Shown: positions 18,025-26,478, numbered from the stretch's first letter. The stretch is 64,000 bases of DNA from Leifsonia sp. EB41 (GCF_041262565.1 NZ_JBGCCJ010000001.1:930001-994000); one strand, 5' to 3'. Numbers and translations: made by a program. The notes: generated by a model from the sequence alone, not told the origin.

Positions 18025-19310
18025 AGGAACACCTGCCCCTCGCCGCGGTAGCTCGGGACCGACCCGACCACCGTCGCCCGGCCCTCCACCGTGTCCACCA
18101 GATGGAAGTCGTTCACATGCTCGCTGAGCTCCCCCGACTTCGTGTGCCGCAGCCAGACCCGGTCCCCGACGCGCAGGATCCCCGCCGCCGCGCCCGTCAC
18201 CGGGGTCTGCACCTCGCCCGCCATCTCGCGGTCGACCATCGACAGCCCGGTCGGCCACTCGATCTTCGGGAGCCGGTCGGGTCCCGGAGGGCCGGAGGCG
18301 ATCCAGCCGCCGCCGAGCAGCGTCGCCGTGCGCTCGTCGGGCCGGCGCACCACGGAGAGCGCGAACGACGCCGCGGGCGCGGGCCGGAACGCGCGGTAGG
18401 TGTCGAACAGGTGGCCGCCGAAGAGGCCGCTGCCTGCGGCGATCTCGGTCACGGACGGGTCGGAGGACGTGAACTCGAGCGAGCCGGTGCCGCCGCCGTT
18501 CACGAACTCCAGGTCCGCGATCGCCCGCACTGCGGCCACGGCCTCCCCGCGGCGGGCGATCAGCTCCTCGCGCGAGCTCTTCTGCATCCAGCGCAGGGTC
18601 GCGCCCCACGCCGGGCGTCCGGGCGGGTTGTCGCCCTGGCCGGCGATCTGGGCCTCGTAGCCCATCATCCCCACCAGCGCGAAGCCGGGACGCCGCACGA
18701 TGGCCTCCGCCACCGCGCGCACCGTCTCGACGCTGTGCAGCGGCGAGCGGTAGACGCCGATGTGGCCGAGCACGGGGGCGTCCCAGGAGGAGTCCAGCTC
18801 CAGGCAGAGCCGGATCGTCTCGCGCTGCTGCGGAGGCACGACCGCGTCGATGAGGTCGAGGTGCGCGACCGAGTCGACCATGAGCGTGACGCGGGAGGCC
18901 AGCTCGGGCGACGCGGCCAGCCGCGCGATCGCGGCGCGGTCGACGGTCGGGTAGCCGACCACTACGTCCTCGATCGGCGCGTGGTCGGCGTCGCCCTCCG
19001 CCAGCCACAGCGCCTCCGGCAGCGTGTAGGCGAGCACGCCGGCGTAGCCGGGGAGGGCGAGGACGGCGTCCAGCACCGCGCGCACGCGCACCGACTTGGA
19101 GGCGACCCGGATCGGCTTGCCCGCGGCGCGGCGGAGCATGTCGTGCGTGTTGTGGCGCAGCGCGGGCAGGTGCAGCACGCCGAACGCCGGGTCGAGGCGC
19201 GCGGTCGCGGCGCTCAGCGCGGGCCAGAACACGTCGGGCGTGGTCCAGGTGCGCTCGGCGGCGACCGGCTTGGCGGTCAGGTCCATCGCGGTCAGGTCCA
19301 TCGCGGTCAT
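18021..19310 (-). CDS. PLP-dependent amino-acid deaminase/aldolase (D-threonine aldolase/DSD1-like)
   Basis: The 429-residue protein has an alanine-racemase-type N-terminal TIM barrel: PLP lysine in RVASKSVRVRAV and an FVNGGGTGSLEFT phosphate-binding loop. The C-terminal domain is of the D-serine dehydratase type, ending SEHVNDFHLV, with His residues that bind metal in relatives. The start is a tandem of in-frame ATGs (19310, 19301 and others) from a 15-base duplication encoding MDLTA twice. Family activities are D-threonine aldolase or D-serine dehydratase; the true substrate here is unknown. ATGA overlap with the MFS gene upstream. Confidence 0.88.
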   Translation of the reverse strand: MTAMDLTAMDLTAKPVAAERTWTTPDVFWPALSAATARLDPAFGVLHLPALRHNTHDMLRRAAGKPIRVASKSVRVRAVLDAVLALPGYAGVLAYTLPEALWLAEGDADHAPIEDVVVGYPTVDRAAIARLAASPELASRVTLMVDSVAHLDLIDAVVPPQQRETIRLCLELDSSWDAPVLGHIGVYRSPLHSVETVRAVAEAIVRRPGFALVGMMGYEAQIAGQGDNPPGRPAWGATLRWMQKSSREELIARRGEAVAAVRAIADLEFVNGGGTGSLEFTSSDPSVTEIAAGSGLFGGHLFDTYRAFRPAPAASFALSVVRRPDERTATLLGGGWIASGPPGPDRLPKIEWPTGLSMVDREMAGEVQTPVTGAAAGILRVGDRVWLRHTKSGELSEHVNDFHLVDTVEGRATVVGSVPSYRGEGQVFL

Positions 19311-20566
19311 CAGCGCACCGCCTTCACGCGTGCGACCGCGAGGGCTCCCGCGAATGCGAACACCGCGGAGAGCACGAACAGCCCGACGAACCCGCCCAGC
19401 GCCGCGACGATCCCCGCGCCGAACAGCGGCGCCATCGCCTGCGGCACGGCCGTCGCGATGTTCATGATGCCGAGGTCCTTGCCGCGGTTCTCCGGGTCGG
19501 GCAGCACCTGGGTGGCGAGCGCCTGGTCCACCGAGAGGAAGCAGCCGTAGCCGAGGCCGAGCAGGCCCGCGGCGACCATCGCGACGGACAGCTCCGGCAC
19601 GAACGCCAGCAGCAGCGCGGCGACGCCCTGCAGCGCCGACGAGACGAACACGAACGCCTTGCGCCTCCCGAGCCGGTCGGAGAGCCGGCCGAGCGCGAGC
19701 GAGGCGATGATGACGAACACCATGTAGATGAGGATCAGCACGAGCAGATCATCGTCGGCGTGCTTGTCGTGGAGGCCGAACTCCAGGAAGTACAGCAGCA
19801 GCGACGTCCCGAATGCGTTGCCGAAGTTCACCAGCACCCGGCTCAGCAGCGTCCAGCCGAAGTCGGGATGCTCGCGCGGGCTGATCCAGAGTCCCTCGAC
19901 GATCCCGCGGAACGTCATCCGCTCCCGCAGGTGCGGCGGCAGCACCGCGTCGGGGAGGAACAGGAACGGCAGCACGAGCAGCACCAGCAGCACGGCCATC
20001 GCGGTGTAGCCGACCAGGGCGCCCACGAACACGTAGGTGACGAGCGAGACGCCGAGGATGATGCCGATGGCCTGAGGGGCGCTGATCCAGCCGGAAACGT
20101 AGCCGCGCTGGTCGACCGGCACCTGGTCGGAGATGGTCGCGGTCAGCGCCGCCGTGAGCACGCAGAACCCGGTGAGCGCGAGCGACCAGAAGACGCCGAT
20201 CCCGACCATCGTGGTCTGCAGGCCGAGCAGGACCAGCGACACTGCGAACAGCGCCGCTCCCCCGGCGATCCACGGGCGGCGGCGGCCGAACCGGCTCGTG
20301 GTGCGGTCGGAGAGGGCGCCGGTCAGCGGGTACGCGACGATCGCGCAGACGCCGGAGATGCCGGAGATGATGCCGAAGGCGACGACGTTGTCGACCCAGT
20401 AGCTGGTGTGCAGCTGCGCCTGCACCTGGTCGGGCAGCAGCTTCTGTATGGGCGCGAGCTGCGCCATCCAGACTCCCAGCCAGGCGACGGCGAAGGCCGC
20501 GATCCAGCGGCCGGGTACGCGGCGGGTCGGTTCGGCGAAGACGGCCGGGGTCGAGGTGTTGGTCAT
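19310..20566 (-). CDS. MFS transporter (GPH/SLC45-like)
   Basis: ATG at 20566, overlapping the tetR stop by four bases; 418 residues with 12 predicted transmembrane helices. The loop 2-3 motif GALSDRTTSRFGRRRPWIAGG and the equivalent LGRLSDRLGRRKAFVFVSSALQG in the second half are classic MFS A motifs, and the first form resembles GPH/SLC45 sugar transporters. Placed between the regulator and two catabolic enzymes, it probably brings in their substrate; export is the alternative because TetR often controls efflux. Confidence 0.9.
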   Translation of the reverse strand: MTNTSTPAVFAEPTRRVPGRWIAAFAVAWLGVWMAQLAPIQKLLPDQVQAQLHTSYWVDNVVAFGIISGISGVCAIVAYPLTGALSDRTTSRFGRRRPWIAGGAALFAVSLVLLGLQTTMVGIGVFWSLALTGFCVLTAALTATISDQVPVDQRGYVSGWISAPQAIGIILGVSLVTYVFVGALVGYTAMAVLLVLLVLPFLFLPDAVLPPHLRERMTFRGIVEGLWISPREHPDFGWTLLSRVLVNFGNAFGTSLLLYFLEFGLHDKHADDDLLVLILIYMVFVIIASLALGRLSDRLGRRKAFVFVSSALQGVAALLLAFVPELSVAMVAAGLLGLGYGCFLSVDQALATQVLPDPENRGKDLGIMNIATAVPQAMAPLFGAGIVAALGGFVGLFVLSAVFAFAGALAVARVKAVR

Positions 20567-21210
20567 CGGGCACCTGCGTTCGGGTCGGGGGTGGAAGGAA
20601 CGGGAATGGGGGCGTCGGCGAGCGCGGCGAGCGCGTCGGCGGCGAAGTCCAGGCTGCGCTCGGCCGCGGCGTCGTCGCGGGTCACCAGCCAGGCGATGGT
20701 GAGGCCGTCGGTCAGGGTCACCAACAGCCGGGCGACGTCGGCGACCGGGAGGCTCCACACGCTGCCAGTCAGCGCGGCGGCGTCGCGCGCGGCCCGTTCG
20801 GCGAGTTCGTAATAACGGTCGTACTGGCGGCGGGCGAGCGGTTCGAAGCCGGGCTCGCGGAGCGCCCACTGGGTCAGCTCGAACATCGCCTTCTCGCGGT
20901 CGGGGTCGGCCCGCACGCCGTCGAGGTAGTGCTGGAGGCCCGAGCGGATCGCGGCACGGAGCCCTGACGGGGCCGACGCCGGGTCGAGCGCGGGCTCCAG
21001 ATCGGTCTGCTCCCCCGCCACGACCGTGTTCACCAGCTCGGCCATCAGCTCGTCGCGGGAGTCGAAGACGTAGTGGAAGCTGGCCAGCGGCATCCCGGCC
21101 TCGGCGACGATGCGCCGGGTGGTGGCGGCGGCCACCCCGTCCCGCGCGATCACCCGCAGGGCCGCCTGCACCAGCGAGGCGCGCCGTGCTGCCGGGGCGA
21201 TGCGCGTCAT
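20563..21210 (-). CDS. TetR family regulator of the MFS-aldolase-oxidase operon
   Basis: The 215-residue protein has its helix-turn-helix at about residues 25-50 (TTRRIVAEAGMPLASFHYVFDSRDELM) and a TetR C-terminal ligand domain. It is the first gene of the operon, and all three following genes overlap by four bases. A perfect 22-bp palindrome lies 38 bases upstream, between it and the divergent membrane-protein gene, so autoregulation is very likely and control of the divergent gene possible. The ligand is unknown. Confidence 0.92.
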   Translation of the reverse strand: MTRIAPAARRASLVQAALRVIARDGVAAATTRRIVAEAGMPLASFHYVFDSRDELMAELVNTVVAGEQTDLEPALDPASAPSGLRAAIRSGLQHYLDGVRADPDREKAMFELTQWALREPGFEPLARRQYDRYYELAERAARDAAALTGSVWSLPVADVARLLVTLTDGLTIAWLVTRDDAAAERSLDFAADALAALADAPIPVPSTPDPNAGAR

Positions 21211-21247
21211 CGAAGCTCCTCACGGTGCCGTCGCGCGTCGTCGCGCG

Positions 21248-21269
21248 AAGTGGGTCAGTTGACCCACTT
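21248..21269. promoter_or_regulatory. 22-bp perfect palindrome, probable TetR operator
   Basis: Arms AAGTGGGTCA (21248-21257) and TGACCCACTT (21260-21269) are separated by GT. On the minus strand a CATACT -10-like box lies just upstream of it. The site is in the 127-base region between tetR (20563-21210) and the divergent gene at 21338, the classic place for a TetR operator. Confidence 0.85.
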
Positions 21270-21337
21270 GTCAGTATGCCGTAAATCCGGCCGGGTGGTT
21301 TGACAGGAGGCGTGTCCTGCCCCTCAAATGGGGTGGA

Positions 21338-23596
21338 ATGCGGGTATTTACGTCGGACGTGTCTCCACCAGTCCGGCCCAGGGGGGCGACCGGGCTGGTC
21401 CTCTTCGTGCTGTCCGGATTCGCAGTGGCCGCGCTCGCGTTCGCTGTCGGGCAGTTCGTGGGGCTCGCGCCTCCGGCATCGGCGCAGACCACTGGCAGCG
21501 CCACCTCCTCCGCCACCGCGTCCCGCACCTTTCCCATCCGCACAGCACCCGCGGACATCACCGGTCCATCGCTCGCAGACGCGACCGCACCCGCAGACAA
21601 CACCGCGCCGGCCGACACTCCGACCCCGACACCGACGCCGGGGGCGCCGACACTCGACCCACTGCCGAGCGGCCTGGTCACGACCTTCTCGCTGACCGTC
21701 TCCGGAACCGCCGACCCCGGCGACGTCATCGACGTCTCGGGCGGCTCCTCGGCGAGCGCCGCCGGCTCCTGCACTGTGACCACCGCGGCTGACGGGACCT
21801 TCCGCTGCGCCCTGCAGCGCCTCCCCGACGGACCGGGCGTGCCGGTCCGCGCCGTGTCCCGCTCCAGCGGTCTCGCCGCCAGCGGGCGGGTGGACGTGCT
21901 CTCCCCGCCGACCATCGCCTCCGCGCCGGGCGGGGTCACCGGCGGCGGTATCAGCGGTACGGCCTACCCGGGGGCCTCGGTGACCGTGACGGCCGAGACC
22001 GGCGCCTCCTGCACCTTCCCGGCGGACAGCGCAGGCAAGTGGGGCTGCGTGCTCCCGGGGCTCGGCGACGGCAGGCACACGGTCACCGCCACCCAGGTGG
22101 CCCCGTTCTCGTCTACGCGATCCGCGCGGAGCCCGGCCATGAGCGTCGTGGTCGACACCGTCGCGCCGGCAGCGCCGACCATCGACTCCCCCGCGCCGGG
22201 CACGACGGTCGCCGCGGGCGGGGCACTCGGATTCGGGGGCGCCGGCGAGTCGGGCGCCACCGTCTCCGTCTACGCCAGCACCTCCAGGGGCACGACCGTG
22301 GCCTGCACCGCGACGGTCGCCGGCGGCGCCTGGTCGTGCGCCGCGACGCTCCCCGCGGGCGACTACGTGGCCTCCGCCCTCCAGCGCGACGCCGCGGGGA
22401 ACGTGAGCGCGGGCAGCAACCCCGTCGCCGTCACCGTGGAGGCCGTCGGCGTCGCGACATCGCCGCCGCAGAACCCGGCCAGTCCGGCCCCGAAGCCGGC
22501 GCCGGCCCCTGCCGTGCCGCCCGCGAACCCGGCCCCGCCCTCCGCGCCGGTCGCGCCGACGCACCCGGACATCAAAGGCTGGACCTCCACCCCGTTCACG
22601 ACCGCCTCGGCGCCGGTCATCACCGCGGCGTCCGTGCCCGGCTGGCTGCGCTCGGTCGGGCTGGCGGTCGCCGCGCTGCTGCTGCTCGTCCTCCCTGCGC
22701 GGCTGCTCGTCGTATCGCTGGCGCGTCCGCGAGAGCAGCGAGCGGCACGCGCCCGCTTCTTCGGCCGCAACCGTGCCGCCGCCGAACTCGGCGAGGCGGA
22801 CGCGCTGCTCGGCGGCCGCGCGGCACTCTCCGGTGGGGCGCACGTCGCTTCGGACGGCGCGGCCGCGGGCACGCAGCCGGTCTGGCTCGCGCCGCTCGTG
22901 GGCCTCTCCGCGGCGGCGCTCGTGACGCTGTCCACCTCCGTCACCGACGCCTCCGCGTACGTCCGCCTCCTCGTCGCCGTCTCGCTCGCGATCGCCGGGG
23001 TCAACGCGATCTGGGTCCTCTCGGCGCGCGGGATGACTCGGCATCTCGGGGTGGCGATGGCGCGGACGGTCGTCCGGCCCGGCCTCCTGGTGATCGTCGC
23101 TGCTGCCGCGATCGGCTCACGGCTGCTCGGCCTGGAGCCCGCCCTCCTGTTCGGCCTGGTGCTCGGGGCGGTGCTGCCCGAGGGGCTGGGGCGCGTCGAA
23201 CGCGGCCGGACCGCCGCCGTCCAGCTCTCGGCGGTCGCCGCCCTCGGTGTGCTGGCGTGGTTGATGGTCGGCGTCCTCCCGACGCCGTCCGGCGCGCCGT
23301 CGGCGTTCCTGGTGGAGCTGGTGAACTCCGTCGCCCTCGTCGCGATCGGCTCGACCGCCATCGCGCTGCTGCCGTTCGGCCGGCTCACCGGGCGCGCGGT
23401 CCTGCAATGGTCGCGGCCGCTCTGGCTGGCGATGGCGCTCGTCGTCTACACGGTGCTGTTCGCCCTGCTGCTGCCCGTGGCGTCCCTGGCCCAGACCGGG
23501 GCCGGTGCCGTCGCCGTCGTGATCGCCGCGGTCGTGTTCGCCGCGGTGGCGCTGTCGGTGTGGCTGTGGGAGCGGTACGTGGAGCCCGCGCGCTGA
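21338..23596 (+). CDS. large membrane protein with Ig-like repeats and C-terminal multi-helix domain
   Basis: The 752-residue protein begins with a hydrophobic segment (residues 18-45) ending PPASAQ, like a signal peptide. A Thr/Pro/Ala-rich linker follows, then three or four Ig-like beta repeats of about 85 residues (markers SGTADPGDVIDVSGG, SGTAYPGASVTVTAETGASC, GGAGESGATVSVYAST), each with a Cys pair pattern. A Pro-rich linker (about residues 370-400) leads to roughly nine transmembrane helices. No catalytic motif is visible. It resembles surface-exposed adhesive or carbohydrate-binding modules tied to a membrane domain. A shorter start at the GTG 21359 is possible. Confidence 0.8.
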   Translation: MRVFTSDVSPPVRPRGATGLVLFVLSGFAVAALAFAVGQFVGLAPPASAQTTGSATSSATASRTFPIRTAPADITGPSLADATAPADNTAPADTPTPTPTPGAPTLDPLPSGLVTTFSLTVSGTADPGDVIDVSGGSSASAAGSCTVTTAADGTFRCALQRLPDGPGVPVRAVSRSSGLAASGRVDVLSPPTIASAPGGVTGGGISGTAYPGASVTVTAETGASCTFPADSAGKWGCVLPGLGDGRHTVTATQVAPFSSTRSARSPAMSVVVDTVAPAAPTIDSPAPGTTVAAGGALGFGGAGESGATVSVYASTSRGTTVACTATVAGGAWSCAATLPAGDYVASALQRDAAGNVSAGSNPVAVTVEAVGVATSPPQNPASPAPKPAPAPAVPPANPAPPSAPVAPTHPDIKGWTSTPFTTASAPVITAASVPGWLRSVGLAVAALLLLVLPARLLVVSLARPREQRAARARFFGRNRAAAELGEADALLGGRAALSGGAHVASDGAAAGTQPVWLAPLVGLSAAALVTLSTSVTDASAYVRLLVAVSLAIAGVNAIWVLSARGMTRHLGVAMARTVVRPGLLVIVAAAAIGSRLLGLEPALLFGLVLGAVLPEGLGRVERGRTAAVQLSAVAALGVLAWLMVGVLPTPSGAPSAFLVELVNSVALVAIGSTAIALLPFGRLTGRAVLQWSRPLWLAMALVVYTVLFALLLPVASLAQTGAGAVAVVIAAVVFAAVALSVWLWERYVEPAR

Positions 23597-23621
23597 CGCC
23601 GCCTCGCCCGTGTCCGCCCGC

Positions 23622-23993
23622 TCAGAGCGCGGCGACGTAGAACCAGTCGCCGCCCTCCCGGACGAACCGGGACACCTCGTGCACGCTGCCGCGCTCAGCG
23701 CCCTTGTAGTACGCGGTGAACGCCACGACGCCGTCCGCGTCGAACGGGCCTCCCCGCTCGGTGGACTCGACGTCCAGCCGGTACCAGCGCAGACCGTCGT
23801 CCAGGTCGAGGGCCTCCGGGCGGGTGGACGCGTGCCAGCTGCGCAGCAGGTAGGCGGCGTCCCCGAGCGCGAACGCGCTGAACCGCGACCGCATCAACCG
23901 CTCGGCGGTCGGGGCCGGGGCTCCGGCGTGCAGCGGACCGCAGCAGTTCCCGTAGGTCTCGCCGCTCCCGCAGGGGCATCGTGTGTCGGTCAC
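23622..23993 (-). CDS. YchJ family SEC-C motif protein
   Basis: The 123-residue protein opens with a zinc-binding SEC-C motif, CPCGSGETYGNCCGPLH, and continues with the YchJ-type NTF2-like domain (AERLMRSRFSAFALGDAAYLL, TAYYKGAERGSVHEVSRF, GDWFYV). GTG start at 23993. Such proteins are widespread and their function is poorly known; the SEC-C motif in SecA binds SecB and ribosomes. It appears monocistronic and converges with the Ig-domain membrane gene. Confidence 0.92.
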   Translation of the reverse strand: MTDTRCPCGSGETYGNCCGPLHAGAPAPTAERLMRSRFSAFALGDAAYLLRSWHASTRPEALDLDDGLRWYRLDVESTERGGPFDADGVVAFTAYYKGAERGSVHEVSRFVREGGDWFYVAAL

Positions 23994-24028
23994 CCGGCGA
24001 GCCTAGCCGACGCTCCGCGGGCATAAAG

Positions 24029-24076
24029 GACCCGGCTGGAGCCGTACGTCGGGGGATCTCGGGCTCCAGCCGGGTC
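24029..24076 (-). terminator. long-stem hairpin downstream of the VOC gene
   Basis: The 15-base perfect arms are GACCCGGCTGGAGCC (24029-24043) and GGCTCCAGCCGGGTC (24062-24076). Read on the minus strand the stem is followed by CTTTAT, so it can terminate transcription from the gene at 24161-24532. Confidence 0.7.
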
Positions 24077-24160
24077 GGAGGACACCTCACCAGAAAGGGT
24101 GTCGGCACCTAGTCTGCACGGCCCGGGTGGGTGCACCCTTGGGGCGGCCTGAGGGACCTC

Positions 24161-24532
24161 TCAGCGCGGTTCCCGTGCCGCCTCTCCGGCGGCGATCACG
24201 CAGAAACGGTTGCCGTCCGGATCGGCGAGCACCACGTAGTCGGCGCCTTGCTCGTAATCCCATGCCACGTCGGAGGCCCCGAGCGCGCGCAGCCGCGCCG
24301 CCTCGGCCTCCTGGTCGTCGGCGTACAGGTCGAGGTGGTGCCGCGGCGACGGGTTCGCCTCGCTGCCGACGAGCTTGAGCGCGAGCTGCGGCCCGGCCCC
24401 GGCGACGGGGACGAGGATCGCCCAATCGACGTCCGGCTCCCGCAGCGGCCGGTAGCCGAGCGCCGCCGACCAGAACCCGACGGCGCGCGGAAGGTCGCGC
24501 ACACCCCACACGATGGAACCGATCCGGATCAT
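24161..24532 (-). CDS. VOC (glyoxalase/bleomycin resistance) family protein
   Basis: ATG at 24532 (MIRIGSIVWGVRDLPRAVGFW); the frame is open upstream but not protein-like. The 123-residue single VOC module has the beta-alpha-beta-beta-beta pattern repeated twice: AVGFWSAALGYRPL in the first half, and HHLDLYADDQEAEAARLRALG then YVVLADPDGNRFCVI in the second. The His in HHLDL and the Asp/Asn of DPDGN match usual positions. Substrate not predictable; many act as metal-dependent isomerases or dioxygenases, or as resistance proteins. Confidence 0.88.
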   Translation of the reverse strand: MIRIGSIVWGVRDLPRAVGFWSAALGYRPLREPDVDWAILVPVAGAGPQLALKLVGSEANPSPRHHLDLYADDQEAEAARLRALGASDVAWDYEQGADYVVLADPDGNRFCVIAAGEAAREPR

Positions 24533-24605
24533 GACCCCAGCCTCCGCCGGTGTCGGGCGGACGACAAGAGGCACGCGCGCCCGGACACCGTATATTGTTG
24601 GACGC

Positions 24606-24713
24606 ATGGAAGGCGTGCTCATCGGACTCATCTTGGCGGTCATCATCGTCGGCGGCGTACTCGCGTTAGGCGCCATCGTCCAGATGGTGAAGTCGCCCTA
24701 CCGCGACCGCTGA
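24606..24713 (+). CDS. 35-residue single-helix membrane protein
   Basis: ATG at 24606; the product is one hydrophobic helix (residues 4-27) followed by a short basic tail, KSPYRDR. A TATATT -10-like hexamer lies 18 bases before the ATG, so the transcript would have a very short leader. The gene is divergent from the VOC gene and precedes the tRNA. No family recognised; small size makes it uncertain. Confidence 0.45.
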   Translation: MEGVLIGLILAVIIVGGVLALGAIVQMVKSPYRDR

Positions 24714-24739
24714 CGTCGAGCCGCTTCCGCGGACGGATC

Positions 24740-24816
24740 GCCCCTATAGCCCAATTGGCAGAGGCAGGCGACTTAAAATCGCCCGAGTGTGGGTTCGAGT
24801 CCCACTGGGGGCACCA
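24740..24816 (+). tRNA. tRNA-Leu (anticodon TAA), target of the integrated element
   Basis: The cloverleaf folds fully: acceptor GCCCCTA/TGGGGGC, D arm GCCC/AGGC with GG in the loop, anticodon stem GGCGA/TCGCC with loop CTTAAAA (anticodon TAA, codon UUA), T arm GTGGG/CCCAC with TTCGAGT, and encoded CCA. The variable loop is only five bases (CGAGT), so it has class I shape although leucine tRNAs are usually class II with a long arm. The 3' end (24791-24815) is the att core of the mobile element, and the integration leaves this tRNA intact. Confidence 0.9.
24791..24815 (+). other. attL core (25 bp) inside tRNA-Leu
   Basis: The sequence begins GGGTTCGAGTCCCACTG and covers the T arm and acceptor 3' strand of the tRNA. 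It is identical over 25 bases to 33644-33668; the match breaks at both edges (T versus C before, A versus T after). Confidence 0.93.
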
Positions 24817-24818
24817 CG

Positions 24819-25967
24819 CTACTTCCGCGCTATGACTGGGATCGCGGGGGTTTCAGAGGCCCCAGAATCGCCGATCGCCCACAAATCGCCCACACTTGAA
24901 ACACGCACGGCCTCATCCAAAGCGGCCGAAACGGCGTCCAGGTCGTCATCGAACAGGTGGCCGTAGACGTCGAGCGTCATTGCCGCGGAGGCGTGGCCGA
25001 GCATGCGCTGCACCGCTTTCACGTTGGCGCCGGCCGCGATCGCGAGCGACGCGGCCGTGTGGCGCAGGTCGTGGATCGTGAGCTCGGCAGGCACCCCCGA
25101 GCGCCGCTTGGCGTAGACGAACCATCCATCGCGCCATGAGGGCGTCGTGATGTGGTTGTGGCCGTCGCCGAACACGAGCTGCTCGCGAGTCTTGCCCTCG
25201 CACTGCCTGGCGAGCGACTCGGCCAGGAACCGCGGGAAGGGCACCGACCGGACTCGATGGGACTTCGGCGAACCGACGATCACCTCTGTCCCGACCTTCA
25301 CGGCGTTCTCGTCGACCTGCAGGCGCCCGCGGAGCATGTCGAGATGCTTCACTCGCAGCCCGGACGCCTCACCCCAGCGAATTCCCGTGTAGGCCAAGAC
25401 GCGCACGAGCGTCGCGTACTGGCCGGCCTCGCGGGCGAGCGCGTCGACCTGCTCGTGCGTCAGGTAGACGTGCGCCTTCTTCCGCTTGCGGGGCAGGTCG
25501 ACGTCGCGCGCCACGTTCCGCGTCACCCGACGATCCTTCACAGCGACGTCGAGGATGCCGGCGAGGATGCCGTATGCGCGCAGCGTGACCGTCGCTGAGC
25601 GCCTTGCAGCGAGCTCAGCGACCCACGCCTGCACCTCGGAGTGCTCGACCGCGTGAAGAGCCACTGAGCCCCAGCGGGGCTCGACGTGAAGCCTCCAGGT
25701 GATCTCCAGGGCATAGTACGCGGACGGCTTCAGAGCACGCTCCTTGCCAGCCAGCCACGCGCCGGCACGCTCCCCGATCGTCACCTTCGACAGCGACGTA
25801 TCGATGTAGTCACCCCGCGCCATGCTGACCTCTTTGTCAGCCAGGAACAGATCCGCGGACCGCTTCGTCGCGAAGCCCTTCCGCTCACGCTGCGCATGCT
25901 CAGGAGTCCGCCACCGAACCCGATACCTGCGCCCCGCGGTCGTCTCGTACGAGGTGACGCTACCCAT
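24819..25967 (-). CDS. int: tyrosine recombinase (phage-type integrase)
   Basis: I use the ATG at 25967 (MGSVTSYETTAGRRYRVRW), which overlaps the XRE stop by eight bases; a longer frame exists upstream but reads through that gene. The 382-residue protein has an N-terminal arm-binding region (1-60), a SAM-like core-binding domain (about 65-165) and the catalytic domain with R197 (YTGIRWGEA), K235, H299 and R302 (IHDLRHTA), H325 (MLGHAS) and nucleophile Y335 (LDVYGHLF). All RKHRHY residues are present, so the enzyme should be active. Its 3' end lies 3 bases from the tRNA and overlaps two arm-type repeats. Confidence 0.96.
   Translation of the reverse strand: MGSVTSYETTAGRRYRVRWRTPEHAQRERKGFATKRSADLFLADKEVSMARGDYIDTSLSKVTIGERAGAWLAGKERALKPSAYYALEITWRLHVEPRWGSVALHAVEHSEVQAWVAELAARRSATVTLRAYGILAGILDVAVKDRRVTRNVARDVDLPRKRKKAHVYLTHEQVDALAREAGQYATLVRVLAYTGIRWGEASGLRVKHLDMLRGRLQVDENAVKVGTEVIVGSPKSHRVRSVPFPRFLAESLARQCEGKTREQLVFGDGHNHITTPSWRDGWFVYAKRRSGVPAELTIHDLRHTAASLAIAAGANVKAVQRMLGHASAAMTLDVYGHLFDDDLDAVSAALDEAVRVSSVGDLWAIGDSGASETPAIPVIARK
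24876..24894. other. arm-type integrase site repeats near attL
   Basis: CGCCCACA occurs at 24876-24883 and 24887-24894, an 11-base period, inside the 3' end of int. The same octamer with the same period occurs three times next to attR, which is the arrangement expected for arm-type binding sites. Confidence 0.7.
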
Positions 25968-26475
25968 CGGTCTTGTGCTCTTCTCGGAATTGGCGGTAGG
26001 TCCGACGATCATTCGGCATTTGCATCCAAAAGTCGACGCTTCTCTCGTCATTTTCGTGACGAGCCCAAGGGTCGAGCCTCAAGTGATCGAGCACCACGAG
26101 ATGCAAGTCCGGGTCGAGCTCGAGTTCATCGCGCAGTCGATCGGCCACCTCGGCAAGCGAGCCAGTTGCGCCCTCCAACTCGTCCCTGACCCTTAGGAAA
26201 GTGCCGTACGCGTCCTCAACCTGCTGCGCCCGAAGCAAGACTTCTGTGCGCCAAGCGCCTCCCAGTAGCTCCTCGACCGATTTGTTCACGATCGTGGCGA
26301 GCGCTTGCGCTTCGCCCACGGTCACGCGGCGCTCGTTGCGTTCGATCTTTCCGATCGCGGACGGGTGCATCGAGTACCCCAGGCGGTCGAGGGCATCCGC
26401 CACGTACTCCCGGCTGAGACCTGCCCCAGACCGGGCCCTCGCGAAGTTATAGCCGAAGTCATCGTCTGTCGTCAC
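25960..26475 (-). CDS. XRE-type helix-turn-helix regulator
   Basis: The GTG at 26475 gives 171 residues starting MTTDDDFGYNFARARSGAGLS; an ATG at 26541 in the same frame would add 22 residues rich in Phe, Ser and Cys that do not look like part of an XRE fold. The helix-turn-helix is at about residues 10-70 (SREYVADALDRLGYSMHPSAIGKIERNERRVTVGEAQALATIV). The C-terminal half is a charged helical region of unknown role, possibly for dimers or sensing. It is cotranscribed with int and divergent from the AlpA-like gene, the position of a lysogeny repressor. Confidence 0.88.
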   Translation of the reverse strand: MTTDDDFGYNFARARSGAGLSREYVADALDRLGYSMHPSAIGKIERNERRVTVGEAQALATIVNKSVEELLGGAWRTEVLLRAQQVEDAYGTFLRVRDELEGATGSLAEVADRLRDELELDPDLHLVVLDHLRLDPWARHENDERSVDFWMQMPNDRRTYRQFREEHKTDG

Positions 26476-26478
26476 GAA

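Noticed and set aside
19310-23044. A 1,244-residue frame across the MFS gene, tetR and part of the Ig-domain gene
   Set aside because: Only the part from 20566 downward is a transporter; the upstream part is out-of-frame antisense sequence.
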